From Miltoncostaea sp963823515 (GTDB lineage: Bacteria; Actinomycetota; Thermoleophilia; Miltoncostaeales; Miltoncostaeaceae), in assembly GCA_963823515.1 (NCBI GenBank), contig CAWGMB010000019.1:310001-374000 (forward strand): DNA of 64,000 bases. Direction: 5' to 3'. The notes below the pieces were generated by a model. The model was given only the letters and a program-made list of their open reading frames with translations, did no database searches and was not told where the DNA came from. A program made the position numbers and the translations under genes. Shown in pieces: positions 1-11,139 of this stretch. The stretch's first letter is position 1. The number at the start of each line of letters is the position of its first letter.

Positions 1-476
1 CGCGTGTCCACCGGCGGAAGTCGCTCGGGTGGGGGTGGTAGGGCCAGGAGCCATGGGTCGAGAGGATCAGCCAGCCGCCGTCGCGCAGGATGCGGCGGCA
101 TTCGCGCAGGTAGCGGTCCACGTCCCAGACGTGCTCGAGCACCTGGAACGAGACGACGCCCCCGGCGCTCGCCGATTCCAGGGGCAGGAAGCCCTCGGGC
201 TCGATGACGACATCGGCCGAGCTGTCGATGTCACAGGTGAGGTACCGGCAGCCCCGCGCCTCGAAGAGGGGCCGGTAGGGCGCGTCGCCCGCGCCGACAT
301 CGACCACCGTGTCGCCGGCGGTCGCGACCCCGGGACGTCCGAGGGCGGTCTCCGAGAGCCTCCCGCAGCCGGTCGAGAGAGTACGCGTGGCGGTCCCAGA
401 CGGGTGGGTGGAGGCGGTCGTCACGCACGAGTCCAAGACGGTCGAGGACCGGACTCGCGCGTGCCACGCCTGCCAC
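1..476 (-). pseudogene. Class I SAM-dependent methyltransferase, frameshifted and cut by the window edge
   Basis: Reading leftward, the N-terminal part (VWDRHAYSLDRLREAL) is in one frame. The rest continues one base out of phase from about position 350, giving the SAM-binding motif VVDVGAGDAPYRPLF, then CDID and a QVLEHVWDVDRYLRECRR stretch typical of small methyltransferases beside glycosyltransferases. A single missing base near 345-355 would restore one frame, so this is either a decayed gene or a sequence error. The 3' end lies outside the window. The start is uncertain: GTG at 476 (with AGGG just upstream) or GTG at 428. The gene is divergent from the glycosyltransferase at 492, so a role in modifying a surface sugar is inferred from context only. 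The fold is clear; the substrate is unknown. Confidence 0.6.
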
Positions 477-479
477 GGG

Positions 480-485
480 TACCCT
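480..485 (+). promoter_or_regulatory. -10 box TACCCT for a leaderless GT4 transcript
   Basis: TACCCT ends 6 nt before the GTG at 492, and no Shine-Dalgarno is visible. This is the spacing of actinobacterial leaderless genes. The same few bases read TAGGGT on the other strand, facing the methyltransferase. Confidence 0.5.
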
Positions 486-491
486 ACCCGC

Positions 492-1664
492 GTGAGGATT
501 CTGCTCGTCTCATCGTACGGTCTGCCTCACATCGGGGGGATCGAAGGAATCGTCCACGGGTACGCAAACGAGCTGGGGCGCCGGGGCCACGAGGTCGTCA
601 GCGTCTTCGCCCGTCCGAACCCGTCGCGGGGGACCGCGGGCGAGCCCGCGCGCCGGTACCGGGACGTCCAGGTCCCGGCGCTCAACCACCTCGAGTGGGC
701 GTTCCAGGTGCCCTACCCGGTGTTCTCGCCCCGGCTGCTGTCGGTGCTCGCGAGGAAATGCTGGGCGGCGGACGTCATCCACGCGCACGGGTTCCTCTAC
801 ATGGACTCGGTGCTCGCGCTCGTCCAGGGGCGCCTCGCCCGCCGGCGCCGCGCCGTGAGGATTCTCACCGAGCACGTAGGCTTCGTGCCGTACGAGTCGC
901 GCCCGGTCGCCGGTCTGCAGCGGGGCGCGATCGCATCCGTCGGGCGCATGGCGGCCCGGCTGGCCGACGCCATCGTGGTCTACAACGACCGCGTGGGCGA
1001 CGAGATGCGCCGGGTTGCGGGGCCGGTCCCGGTCAGCTTCATCCCCAACGGGATCGACACCCGGAGTTCCGTCCCCGGCCGACGACGAGCGCGCGGCGCT
1101 GCGCCGGGAGCTGGGATGGGACGACACCCCGCGGGCGCTCTTCGTGGGCCGTCTGGTGCAGAAGAAGGGCGTTGACGAGGTGGTCGCGGCCGCGGCCGAG
1201 GGCGGGGGGGCTTCCGGGCCGTCCTCGTCGGCCCGGGTGACGGTGACCGGCTCGCGGGGAGCCCGCACGTGGATGTGCTCGGGCCGAGGCCGCGCGACGA
1301 GGTCGCGCGCCTCTACCGGGCGGCCGACTGCCTCCTTCTGCCCTCCTTCGGCGAGGGCTTCCCGGTGGTCGCGCAGGAGGCCCTGGCGTCGGGGCTTCCA
1401 GTGATCCTGCGCGCAGCGCACGACTACACGACCTACGAGAGGCACGGGAGCGACGGGCTGATCATGATCTCCGGTGACGCGGCCTCCTTCGCCCGCGCCG
1501 TGGAGCGCACGACCCTCGACCCGGTCGAGCGAGAGCGCCTCTCGCGAGCCGCGGTCGATCTTGCCCACGTCGTCTTCTCCTGGGACGCCTGCGTCGAGAG
1601 CCACCTCGAGCTCTACCGGCGCGCCGGAGAGGGCCTGGATCCGACCGGCGTGGGCCTGGCGTGA
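492..1664 (+). pseudogene. GT4-family glycosyltransferase with two frameshifts
   Basis: The assembled product is a retaining glycosyltransferase of the GT-B fold. It begins VRILLVSSYGLPHIGGIEG (acceptor-side glycine motif), and the C-terminal half has FVGRLVQKKGVDEV and then the donor-binding E-x7-E region PSFGEGFPVVAQEALASG. Three frames are needed. An extra C around 1060-1062 shifts the frame after FIPNGIDT. A missing G in the G run at 1204-1210 shifts it again before FRAVLVGPGDGD. Full length would be about 390 residues, normal for the family. The stop overlaps the next gene's GTG (GTGA). It probably transfers a sugar during exopolysaccharide or lipoglycan assembly. Whether it is truly broken or mis-sequenced cannot be decided here. 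Confidence 0.7.
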
Positions 1665-2668
1665 GCGAGGCGGGCGACGCCCTCCCGATCCTCGGCGCCG
1701 AGGACGCCTGCGGCCGGCCGGACGAGCTGCGAATCGCCGTGATTCTGCCATGCCTCAACGAGGCGACGACGATCGAGCGGGTCGTGACCGACTTCCAGCG
1801 CGCGCTCCCGGCGGCCACAGTCTACGTCTACGACAACGGCTCGGCCGACGACACCACCGAGCGCGCCAGCTCGGCCGGCGCCGTGGTCCGCCACGAGGAC
1901 CGCAAGGGCAAGGGGAACGTCGTGCGCCGGATGTTCGCTGACGTTGACGCGGACGTGTATATCCTCGCCGACGGGGACGACACCTACGACGCCCGGGACG
2001 CCCCTGCCCTGGTCTCGCTGCTGCTGGAGGGCCCGTCGGACATGGTGGTCGCCACCCGTGAGCGCGGCGAGGAGGCCGTCACGCGCGAGCGGCGCGGCCA
2101 CAACGCGGGCAACGCCATGCTCACCCGCCTGGTGGCGTCGATCTTCGGGCGCGCCCTCACCGACATCCTGTCCGGCTACCGGGCAATGTCGCGCCGCTTC
2201 GTCAAGACCTTCCCGGGCGAAGCCTCGGGCTTCGAGATCGAGACCGAGCTGTCGGTGCACGCCCTCGACCTCCGCATGCCTGTGGCCGAGATGCCGAGCG
2301 GCTACATGGCGCGCGGAGATGAGGCGGGCGACAGCAAGCTCAACACCTTCCGCGACGGCCTGCGCATCGGCGGCACGATTCTCAACCTGTTCCGGCACTT
2401 CCGGCCGCTGGCCTTCTTCAGCATCGTGGCCCTGTTGTTCGCGATCCCCGGTTTGATCCTTGGGGCGGTCGTGCTCACGGAGTACGTGCAGACGGGGTCG
2501 GTGCTGAGGATCCCGTCGGTGATCGTGGCGTCCGGCCTCCAGGTTCTCGCCCTCGTCTGTCTCACGGGCGGCATAATCCTGGACTCCGCCAGCCGGAGCC
2601 GTCGCGCGACCAAGCGCCTCTTCTACCTCGCCCAGGACCCCCCCTCGACCCCGCACGGCCGTGCCTGA
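1661..2668 (+). CDS. GT2-family glycosyltransferase, polyprenyl-phosphate sugar transferase type
   Basis: The 335-residue protein has a GT-A fold domain: AVILPCLNEATTIERVV near residue 25, DNGSADDTTE, the metal-binding ADGDDTYD, and LSGYRAMSRRF. Two hydrophobic helices follow at the C-terminus (about residues 247-275 and 285-308). This is the layout of DPM1/GtrB-like enzymes that charge a polyprenyl phosphate with a hexose on the cytosolic face of the membrane. Its GTG start overlaps the stop of the preceding GT4 gene by four bases, so the two are translationally coupled. The next gene, a large membrane protein, could use the lipid-linked sugar made here (inference). The reading frame is intact. 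Confidence 0.85.
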   Translation: MSEAGDALPILGAEDACGRPDELRIAVILPCLNEATTIERVVTDFQRALPAATVYVYDNGSADDTTERASSAGAVVRHEDRKGKGNVVRRMFADVDADVYILADGDDTYDARDAPALVSLLLEGPSDMVVATRERGEEAVTRERRGHNAGNAMLTRLVASIFGRALTDILSGYRAMSRRFVKTFPGEASGFEIETELSVHALDLRMPVAEMPSGYMARGDEAGDSKLNTFRDGLRIGGTILNLFRHFRPLAFFSIVALLFAIPGLILGAVVLTEYVQTGSVLRIPSVIVASGLQVLALVCLTGGIILDSASRSRRATKRLFYLAQDPPSTPHGRA

Positions 2669-2680
2669 CGCGGGAACCGC

Positions 2681-5375
2681 ATGGGGATGAGCGAGCGCAC
2701 CACGCTCGTCGGCGTGGTGCTCGCACTGGTCGGCATCGTGTGGGCGGTCGGCGCGGGACCGGCGGCGGCGCTCGGCCGCCAGGCGGCCTCGCGGATCGTC
2801 CTGGCGCCACTGATCGGCCTGGCGCTGTGCGCGAGCCTGCTCACGACCGCCGCGGCGATCATGCCGCTTGGCGTCGCCGCCTACGCGGTGCTGGTCCCCG
2901 CGATCGTCTTCTCGCTGGCCGCGGCCGTGATGCTGCTCGTGCGCCGCCGCGAGCGCCCCACGCCGTCGGAGGTGGCGATACCGCTCTTCATCGCCGCGGC
3001 GGGCGTCCTCATCGCCCTCGCCCCGGGCCTGGAGGTGGGCTCGGCGGGCCCGTACACCGGCGCGCTGCGCGACGCCTGGTGGTACGTGGCGATGGGCGAC
3101 TGGCTGCGCGACCACACGGTGTGGGACACGCCGACCGACACCGTGTGGGTGCGCGACCTGATGGGCGCCACGGGGTGGGTGGCCCTCCAGGTCAACGCGC
3201 GGCTGGGCCTCACGGCCATCGTGCCCACGGTGTCCGAGCTGCTGGGCGTGAGCACCGACGTGGCGCTGTATCCGGTCATGGTCCTGCAGTTCGGCCTGCT
3301 GCCGCTCGCCCTGTGGGTCTCGTCGCGGGCGATCGGCCTCGGGCGGCTGGCCGGCGCGGTCGCGGCCCTGCTCGGCCTGGGCGCGCTGCCGCTCTCGCTG
3401 GTGTTCGACACGGCCCTCGGCAACATCGCGGGGCTCATCTTCACGCCGCTGGTCATCGCCTACGGCATCCGCGCCGCGCGCACGGACGCGTGGAGCGACA
3501 TCGCCCTGGCGGCAATCTTCGGCGCAGCCCTCGTCTCCTCGTACCCGGAGTACGTGCCGGCGGTCGTCGTGGTGGCCGTCGTCGTGGGCGCCTGGCTCGT
3601 GGTCAGGGCGCTCCGACACCGGCGCCCGCGCTCCCTGCGCGCCCCGGCTCGGCGGCTGGCCCTCGTCGCGGTCGGGGTCGCCGTGCTCACGCCCTTCGCC
3701 CTGGTGCGGCTCGTCGGCTACCTGCTCTGGGCGAACGGCGCGACCAGCTCGATCGTCGACCGCGGGCTCACCCTCAAGACCATCGGGGCGTGGGCCACCG
3801 GCCTCATGCACCCGTACCAGCTCGGGGAGATCGCGACGCTGTCGCCCCCGCTCCAGGTGCTCCTGGTGGTCGGCCCGCTGCTGATACTGGCCCTCGCCGT
3901 CGGCGGGGCCTTCGCGCGCCGCGACGCCGGGGACGTGGTCCTGGTGCTCGTCCCGATGGTGGTCGGCGTCGTGCTCGGGCTGTACGTCTTCAAGACCGGC
4001 GCGACCGACGGCGGCGACTGCCAGTACTGCCTGGCCAAGGCCTTCTCGTTTGGCGTCCCGGCGATGGCGATCGGGGTGGGCGCCGGAGTGCAGGCGCTGG
4101 TACTGCTCGTGCGCTCCGGGCGCGGCGTCACGCGCGCCGTCGCGGCGGGCGCGCTGGCGGCGCTGGCCGGCGCCGGCGTGGTCATCGGGTTCGGGACCGC
4201 CCACATGAGCCAGACCATCGTGGACACCGCCGCCTACGTGCCCCCGGAGGTCCGCGCCCTGTCCGACGACGGGCCGCGGGTCGGCGTGAAGGGCGGCGTG
4301 TTCATCGAGGGCATCGAGGCCACCGGCGACCTCGTGTACTTCCTCCCTGCGCTGTACCAGACGGTCACGAAGATGCCGGGGGCGTTCCCGGTCTACGACG
4401 GCTTCTGGGGCGCCGGCTACGACCTGCACCTGCTGGCTAACCCGATCTCCGAGGGGCGCAACCTCCCGTACCAGGACTACGAGGACCCCGGCTACGGCTA
4501 CGCGCTCTCGGCCTACTCCGGGCTCGACACGGGCCGCGAGGTACTGGCGCGGCACGGGCGGTATGCCCTGGAGCGGCGGGCGCCGGTTCAACGTCACCGT
4601 CACCCGCACGGGGAAGATCGTCGGCGGGCCCGACCGGATCGCGACCATCGCCGCGCGCCCGACCGTGATCGGCACGGTCCAGCTGCGCGTCGCGTCCCCG
4701 CGCGCGGACGTGGGCCACGTCGTCGTCACGGCCGAGAACGCCGGGCCGCCCCCGCGCCGCGCCTTCCTCGCCAGCGCGGACCCCGCCGTGTCCCGCATCA
4801 ACTACTCCCGGGCCGAGGCCGGCGCGACCACCTGCTTCACGGTGGACCTTCGGCGTGGCTTCACCCAGTTCGACGTGATGCCGGCGAGCGGCGCCACCCC
4901 GCCGCTCACGCTCACGAGCACCCGCGCCGGGATGGGGGCCTGCCCGGCGCCCGACCGGCCGGTCGTCGTGCCGCCGAGCGCCGTCGTGGGCGGAGATGTC
5001 TTCCCGACCGAGCCGCTCTTCGCCAAGGGCGGGCCCGCCCAGTGGATCGGAACGCGCGCGTTCGTGGACATCGTGCCCAACGGCCAGGCGCGCCCCGCCA
5101 CGCGCGTGCGCATGCGCACAGTCTCGTTCATCCGGCCGCAGACGGCCACCGTGCGGGTCGGCGGCCGGGTGGTGGGGAAGGTGACCGGATCGCTCGACTT
5201 CGCGCATCCGGCCACGCTGGACATCCGGCTCCCGGCCGGCCGCGGGTCGGTGCGGCTGGACATCACCACCGCGCCCGGCGCGCTGCCCGCGTCGCAGGTC
5301 AACCCGGCCGATCCCCGCCGGATCGCGATGGCCCTGGGCACGCCCGAGGTGGTGGTGCTCGCCGGGCAGGGGTGA
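2681..5375 (+). pseudogene. Large multi-spanning membrane protein, GT-C-like, frameshifted near 4586
   Basis: The first roughly 635 residues contain a dozen or more hydrophobic helices with an early extracytoplasmic segment (GPYTGALRDAWWYVAMGDWL). The arrangement resembles polyprenyl-phosphate-dependent GT-C glycosyltransferases or other polysaccharide-assembly membrane proteins. The remaining roughly 260 residues are a beta-rich, non-membrane domain (FNVTVTRTGKIVGG onward). That domain is reached only by dropping one base near 4586 (GCGCCGGTTCAAC). Without the correction the product is cut and ends in arginine-rich nonsense. The gene follows the GT2 gene and ends in a hairpin shared with the convergent flippase-like gene. 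I do not recognise a named family with certainty, and the glycosyltransferase role is inferred from neighbours and topology. Confidence 0.6.
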
Positions 5376-5388
5376 TCAGCCCTGCCCG
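5363..5388. terminator. Bidirectional terminator-like inverted repeat over two stop codons
   Basis: Perfect 9-bp arms (CGGGCAGGG at 5363-5371 and CCCTGCCCG at 5380-5388) enclose an 8-nt loop that contains both convergent stop codons, TGA at 5373-5375 and the minus-strand TGA at 5378-5376. No U tract follows on either side. Confidence 0.6.
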
Positions 5389-6389
5389 CCCTCGGGCTGC
5401 GAGGAGGCGGCGGGGGCGCCCTCCATCGGCCAGATCAGGCCCAGCGCGCCCGGCGCGCTGGCCAGGGCGAGGGCGACGAACGTGAGCAGCGAGAGCAGCG
5501 TCGCCTCGGTCGCGCCGTACCCCGCGGCGCCCAGCACCACCACGTAGCCCCCCTCCCGCAGGCCGAGCCCGGCCACCGACAGGGGAACGAGGGTTACGAC
5601 CAGGACCAGGGTTGACGCGACAGCCGCGAGGGCCAAGGGCAGGTCCATGTTGATGGCCTCGCCGGTCGCCCAAACCTCGACGATGACCAGGGCCTGGAAG
5701 ACGAAGCCGAGGGCGAAGACCTTGACGGTGCGCAGGTCGGGGGCGAGCGAGGCGACGAGCGCCTCGCGCACCTCGCGCACCACGCCACGCGCGCGGCCGG
5801 GGACGAGCCCGCCGAGGCGCACCCTGCCGGGCCCGATGGCCAGGGCGGCGAGCGCCAGCGCCACGATCCCCACGGCGCTCGCGACGGCGAGGGCGACGAT
5901 GAGCTCGGATGGGATCGCCGCCGGGTCGGCGGCCACGGCGATCCACGCGAGCACGAAGAGGCAGGCCAGGGCGCTCAGGCGCTCGACCACCACCGTCACG
6001 AGCGCCGCCACCAGCGCCGCGCCGGAGCGGCCGATCAGCCAGCCGCGGGCGGCGTCGCCGCCCATGGCCGTGGGCAGGAAGAGGTTGGTGAATATCCCGA
6101 TCGCGTAGGCGTGCGCCGTGCGGCGCGGGGTCGTGGAGACGTGGGCCGCCCGCAGCAGCAGGTGCCAGCGCACCCCGCCGCACACGAGCGCGAGGAACAT
6201 GGCCCCGACAGCCAGCGCGAAGTACTCCCACCGCCCGTCGCGCAGCGCCCGGCCCAGCTCGGCCCAGTTGACCTGTGCGGCGACCACCGCCAGCAGCGCC
6301 AGCGTCACGACGACCCGCACCGCCAGCGAGCCCACGGCCCGCCCGAGCGCGGCGAGGAGGGGGTGCCGGGCGCCGTCGCCCTGCGTCAT
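5376..6389 (-). CDS. Lysylphosphatidylglycerol synthase-TM / UPF0104-type flippase-like membrane protein
   Basis: The protein of about 337 residues is an almost continuous series of hydrophobic helices. It carries the family landmarks VCGGVRWHLLLRAA near residue 60, FLPTAMGGDAARGWLI near residue 90 and PLSVAGLGLREGGYVV near residue 275. Such stand-alone LPG_synthase_TM proteins occur beside glycosyltransferases, where a lipid or lipid-linked sugar flipping role has been suggested. The start at 6389 (MTQGDG) is preferred over an upstream in-frame codon because it follows a GGGTGG sequence and avoids overlap with gmd. It is the last gene of the rmd-gmd cluster. Substrate unknown. Confidence 0.75.
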   Translation of the reverse strand: MTQGDGARHPLLAALGRAVGSLAVRVVVTLALLAVVAAQVNWAELGRALRDGRWEYFALAVGAMFLALVCGGVRWHLLLRAAHVSTTPRRTAHAYAIGIFTNLFLPTAMGGDAARGWLIGRSGAALVAALVTVVVERLSALACLFVLAWIAVAADPAAIPSELIVALAVASAVGIVALALAALAIGPGRVRLGGLVPGRARGVVREVREALVASLAPDLRTVKVFALGFVFQALVIVEVWATGEAINMDLPLALAAVASTLVLVVTLVPLSVAGLGLREGGYVVVLGAAGYGATEATLLSLLTFVALALASAPGALGLIWPMEGAPAASSQPEGGQG

Positions 6390-6405
6390 CGGCGTCCACC
6401 CCGTG

Positions 6406-7464
<1,059 letters not shown>

Positions 7465-7466
7465 GG

Positions 7467-8432
7467 CTACTCCTCGTCCTCGTTCTCAGAGGCCACACGC
7501 GCTCTCCACCAGTCCAGCGTGTCGGCCAGGGTCGTCTCGATCGGTATCTCCGGGATCCACCCGGTGTCGGCGCGGAGCCGCGCGGGCGAACCATAGAGAT
7601 CGGGCTGCTCGCCGTCCCGGCGCAGGCCGGGGTCGGAGCGGAACGCGACCGGGATGCGGGCCAGCGGCGCGAGTCCCTCGATCAGGCGCCGCACCGGCAG
7701 CGACTCGCCGCCGCAGGCGAGGTAGACCGCGTCGGGGTCGCCCTTCTCCAGCAGCAGGACGTAGGCGCGCACCATGTCGCGCACGTCGATGAAGTCGCGG
7801 CGGGTGTCGAGGTTGCCGACCGCCACCTCCACGCCGTCGCGGCCGTCGCGCTCGGCCCGGGCGATCTGGCGCGCCACGTTGGGCAGCACGAAGCGCGGGT
7901 CCTGGCCCGGGCCGACGTGGTTGAAGGCGCGCACCCGGATCGCGTGGACGCCGTACGCGGCCCGGTACTGGCCGGCGGCCAGGTCGGCGGCCGCCTTCGA
8001 GGCGCCGTAGGGCGAGACGGGGTTCAGGGGCGTCCGCTCGGTGACCGGCAGGTCCTCCACCGGCACGCGGCCGTGGATCTCGCCGCTGGTCACGATCAGT
8101 GCCGGGGTGGCGGGCGCCGCCAGGCGCAGGCCCTCGAGCACCCCGATGGTGCCGCCGAGGTTGACGTCCCAGGTCGCCACCGGCTCGGCGAAGGAGCGCC
8201 CCACCGACGAGGCTCCGGCGAGGTGGACCACACCCCCGGGAGCCGAGCGCTCGAGCACCCCGGCCACCGACGCGGGGTCGCCAAGGTCGGCGGCGTGGGC
8301 GACGACCCCCGGCGGGAGCGCCCCCTCGCGGCCGGGGCGCACCAGACCGTGCACCTCGTGACCGAGCGCAGCGCAGTGGGCGGAGAGGTGCCGGCCGGCG
8401 AAGCCGGTGGCGCCCGTGATGAGCACTCGCAC
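7467..8432 (-). CDS. rmd: GDP-6-deoxy-D-mannose reductase-like NAD(P)-dependent epimerase/dehydratase
   Basis: The 321-residue extended SDR begins VRVLITGATGFAGRHL and has the catalytic SPYGASKAAAD (YxxxK) near residue 135 and DTRRDFIDVRDMVRAY near residue 200. The family reduces the 4-keto group made by Gmd to give GDP-D-rhamnose. The pairing with gmd is the main support for this over other sugar reductases such as GDP-fucose synthase, which has a different sequence signature. The GTG start lies 8 nt after a TAGCCT box and lacks a ribosome-binding site, so a leaderless message is likely. It is the first gene of a three-gene minus-strand operon (rmd, gmd, flippase-like). Confidence 0.75.
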   Translation of the reverse strand: MRVLITGATGFAGRHLSAHCAALGHEVHGLVRPGREGALPPGVVAHAADLGDPASVAGVLERSAPGGVVHLAGASSVGRSFAEPVATWDVNLGGTIGVLEGLRLAAPATPALIVTSGEIHGRVPVEDLPVTERTPLNPVSPYGASKAAADLAAGQYRAAYGVHAIRVRAFNHVGPGQDPRFVLPNVARQIARAERDGRDGVEVAVGNLDTRRDFIDVRDMVRAYVLLLEKGDPDAVYLACGGESLPVRRLIEGLAPLARIPVAFRSDPGLRRDGEQPDLYGSPARLRADTGWIPEIPIETTLADTLDWWRARVASENEDEE

Positions 8433-8440
8433 GGCCGGGG

Positions 8441-8446
8441 AGGCTA
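8441..8446 (-). promoter_or_regulatory. -10 box TAGCCT for the rmd operon
   Basis: Read on the minus strand, TAGCCT ends 8 nt before the GTG at 8432. No Shine-Dalgarno is visible, so a leaderless transcript is likely. Confidence 0.5.
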
Positions 8447-8536
8447 CCAAGGCCCCTGCGCCCGGCCCGGGGGGCGGACCGTCAGGCTTTCGCCCGGTGG
8501 CGGCCCCGCGGCTTGCCGCCGCGGCGCGGCTGCCAC

Positions 8537-8542
8537 TACTGT
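8537..8542 (+). promoter_or_regulatory. -10 box TACTGT for the gene at 8550
   Basis: TACTGT ends 7 nt before the ATG at 8550 and no ribosome-binding site is present. It faces the rmd promoter across about 100 bp of otherwise featureless intergenic DNA. Confidence 0.5.
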
Positions 8543-8549
8543 CCTTTGG

Positions 8550-9004
8550 ATGATCCGTGCCCGTAGAACGGCGTCGGCGCTGGTCGCCGCCCTGATCCTG
8601 GTGCTCGCCCTCGCCGGCGGCGTGGGCGCCGCCGCGGGCGACGGCGAGCTCTCCGTCACCGAGAGCATCTTCCTCGACTACTCGTTCGACCGCGTGATCA
8701 ACGGCTCGTGGAGCGCCTCCGAGCTGCAGGCCGCGATCGCCGTGGCCAAGAGCCAGGGGGCCGGCTTCGAGGAGTTCCAGCGGGCCGTGCAGGACGTCTA
8801 CGACCGCGAGTTCCTCGGGCTCGACGTCGGCAGCGGCGACGGCTCCACCCCGCAGCCGCCCGACACGTCGCCGACGCTTCTGCCGGAGCCGCGCGGCCCC
8901 GGCGAGCGCAACCAACCGCCCTGGCCGTTCCTCGCGATGACGGCCCTGGCGGCGGCGCTCGTGGTGAGCGGCGCGGGCAGCTCGATCTACCGGCGCGTCC
9001 ATCG

Positions 9005-9008
<4 letters not shown>
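8550..9008 (+). CDS. Exported or membrane-anchored hypothetical protein
   Basis: The 152-residue protein has an N-terminal signal or anchor (MIRARRTASALVAALILVLA). A short acidic/alpha-helical domain follows, then a proline-rich linker (about residues 95-125) and a C-terminal membrane helix (PWPFLAMTALAAALVVSGAG) with a basic tail (YRRVHR). I do not recognise the middle domain. Its TGA overlaps the GTG of the MoxR-like ATPase, so the two are translated together. It may be a membrane component or client of the MoxR/VWA pair downstream (inference). Confidence 0.6.
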
Positions 9009-9847
<839 letters not shown>

Positions 9848-9854
9848 GCGGCGG

Positions 9855-11066
9855 GTGTTCGAGGGCCTCTTCTTCGGACTGCGCGCCCGGGGCGTGCCGG
9901 TGGCGATGGACGAGTGGCTCGGGCTCCAGGAGGCGCTCGCCCGGGGCCTCGCCGACTCCAGCCTGTCGCGCTTCTACCTGCTGGCGCGGGCGATGCTCGT
10001 GAAGTCCGAGCGCCACTACGACGACTACGACCTGGCCTTCGCCGAGTACCTGTCGGGCCTCGAGCAGGCCGAGGACGCCATCGCCGACCGCGTGTGGGAG
10101 TGGCTCGCCGAGCACCCGGACGCCCTCGCCATGACGCCGCAGCAGCGCGCCTCGCTCGGCGAGGCCATGGCGCGGATCGACCTCGATTCCCTGCGCGAGC
10201 GCCTCGCCGAGCGCCTGGCCAACCAGGCCGAGGCGCACCACGGCGGCTCGAAGCACATCGGCACCGGCGGCACGTCGCCCTTCGGCCACTCGGGGTGGCA
10301 CCCGGGCGGCATCCGCATCGGAGGCGAGGGACGCAACCGCACCGCGGCCCAGATCGCGGCCGAGCGGCGCTTCCGCGACTACCGCTCGGACGAGACCCTC
10401 GGCGTGCGCGAGATGGGCGTCGCGCTGCGGCGCCTGCGGCGGCTGACGAGCCGCCTGGACGGGCCCGCCACCGAGCTCGACCTCGACGCGACGATCTCGG
10501 CCACGGCCGACTCGGGCGGCGGCCTGCGGCTGGAGTTCCGGCGGCCGCGCCGCAACGCGGTGCGTGTGCTGCTGCTGCTCGACGTCGGCGGCTCGATGGA
10601 CGAGCACGCCGCGATGGTCGACCGGCTCTTCTCCGCCGTCCATCAGGGCGGGCGCTTCCGCGACCTGACGGTGCGCTACTTCCACAATTGCGTCTATGAC
10701 CGCGTCTACGAGACCGCGCGCCTGCTCCCCTCGCGCTCGGAGCCCACCCTCGACCTGCTGGCGCGGATGTCGCCCGACCACAAGCTCGTGGTGGTGGGCG
10801 ACGCCTGCATGGCCCCGAGCGAGCTGGCCATGGCCGGCGGGGCGATCGACTACCACCAGCACAACGACGAGCCCGGCTGGGTCTGGCTGGAGCGCCTGGC
10901 CCACCGGTTCGCCGCGCGCGCGTGGCTCAACCCGGTGCCGCAGGCCTGGTGGGAGCGCGTCCACGGGGCGCGCACTCTGGGCGCCGTGCGGACCATCTTC
11001 CCGATGCACGAGCTCTCGCTGGACGGGCTCGACGACGCGGTCGACGGGCTGATGGCGGCCGCCTGA
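9855..11066 (+). CDS. VWA-domain protein, CoxE-like
   Basis: The 403-residue protein has a helical N-terminal region and a glycine-rich linker (about residues 130-165). A C-terminal von Willebrand A domain carries the MIDAS-like sequence LLLLDVGGSMDEH near residue 240, then RYFHNCVYDRVYE and VVVGDACMAPSEL. The second MIDAS serine is glycine (DVGGS rather than DxSxS), a form I recall as typical of CoxE-like proteins. It starts 8 bp after the MoxR gene and almost certainly works with it as a chaperone pair. No VWA-independent enzymatic motif is visible. Confidence 0.85.
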   Translation: MFEGLFFGLRARGVPVAMDEWLGLQEALARGLADSSLSRFYLLARAMLVKSERHYDDYDLAFAEYLSGLEQAEDAIADRVWEWLAEHPDALAMTPQQRASLGEAMARIDLDSLRERLAERLANQAEAHHGGSKHIGTGGTSPFGHSGWHPGGIRIGGEGRNRTAAQIAAERRFRDYRSDETLGVREMGVALRRLRRLTSRLDGPATELDLDATISATADSGGGLRLEFRRPRRNAVRVLLLLDVGGSMDEHAAMVDRLFSAVHQGGRFRDLTVRYFHNCVYDRVYETARLLPSRSEPTLDLLARMSPDHKLVVVGDACMAPSELAMAGGAIDYHQHNDEPGWVWLERLAHRFAARAWLNPVPQAWWERVHGARTLGAVRTIFPMHELSLDGLDDAVDGLMAAA

Positions 11067-11096
11067 GGCGAGTCGGCCGCCCGGAGCGGCAGGGGG

Positions 11097-11102
11097 TAGG
11101 AT
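11097..11102 (+). promoter_or_regulatory. -10 box TAGGAT for malic enzyme
   Basis: TAGGAT lies about 37 nt before the ATG at 11140. A GGAGTGAGG ribosome-binding site sits in between, so this gene has a short conventional leader. Confidence 0.45.
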
Positions 11103-11139
11103 TCCCGGGCCCGCACACCCGGAGTGAGGTCTCCCGCCG

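Noticed and set aside
1204..1210. G7 run as a phase-variation switch
   Set aside because: The gene has a second, non-homopolymer frameshift at about 1061, so slippage at this run alone could not restore it. Base error or decay is simpler.
1613..4801. A 1062-codon open frame on the minus strand, opposite the GT2 and membrane-protein genes
   Set aside because: Its translation is a His/Arg/Asp/Gly-rich low-complexity string without hydrophobic or catalytic patterns. It is the usual antisense open frame produced by GC-rich third codon positions.
10575..10600. MIDAS loss in the VWA protein (DVGGS)
   Set aside because: CoxE-like VWA proteins commonly have this form, so it is family-typical.
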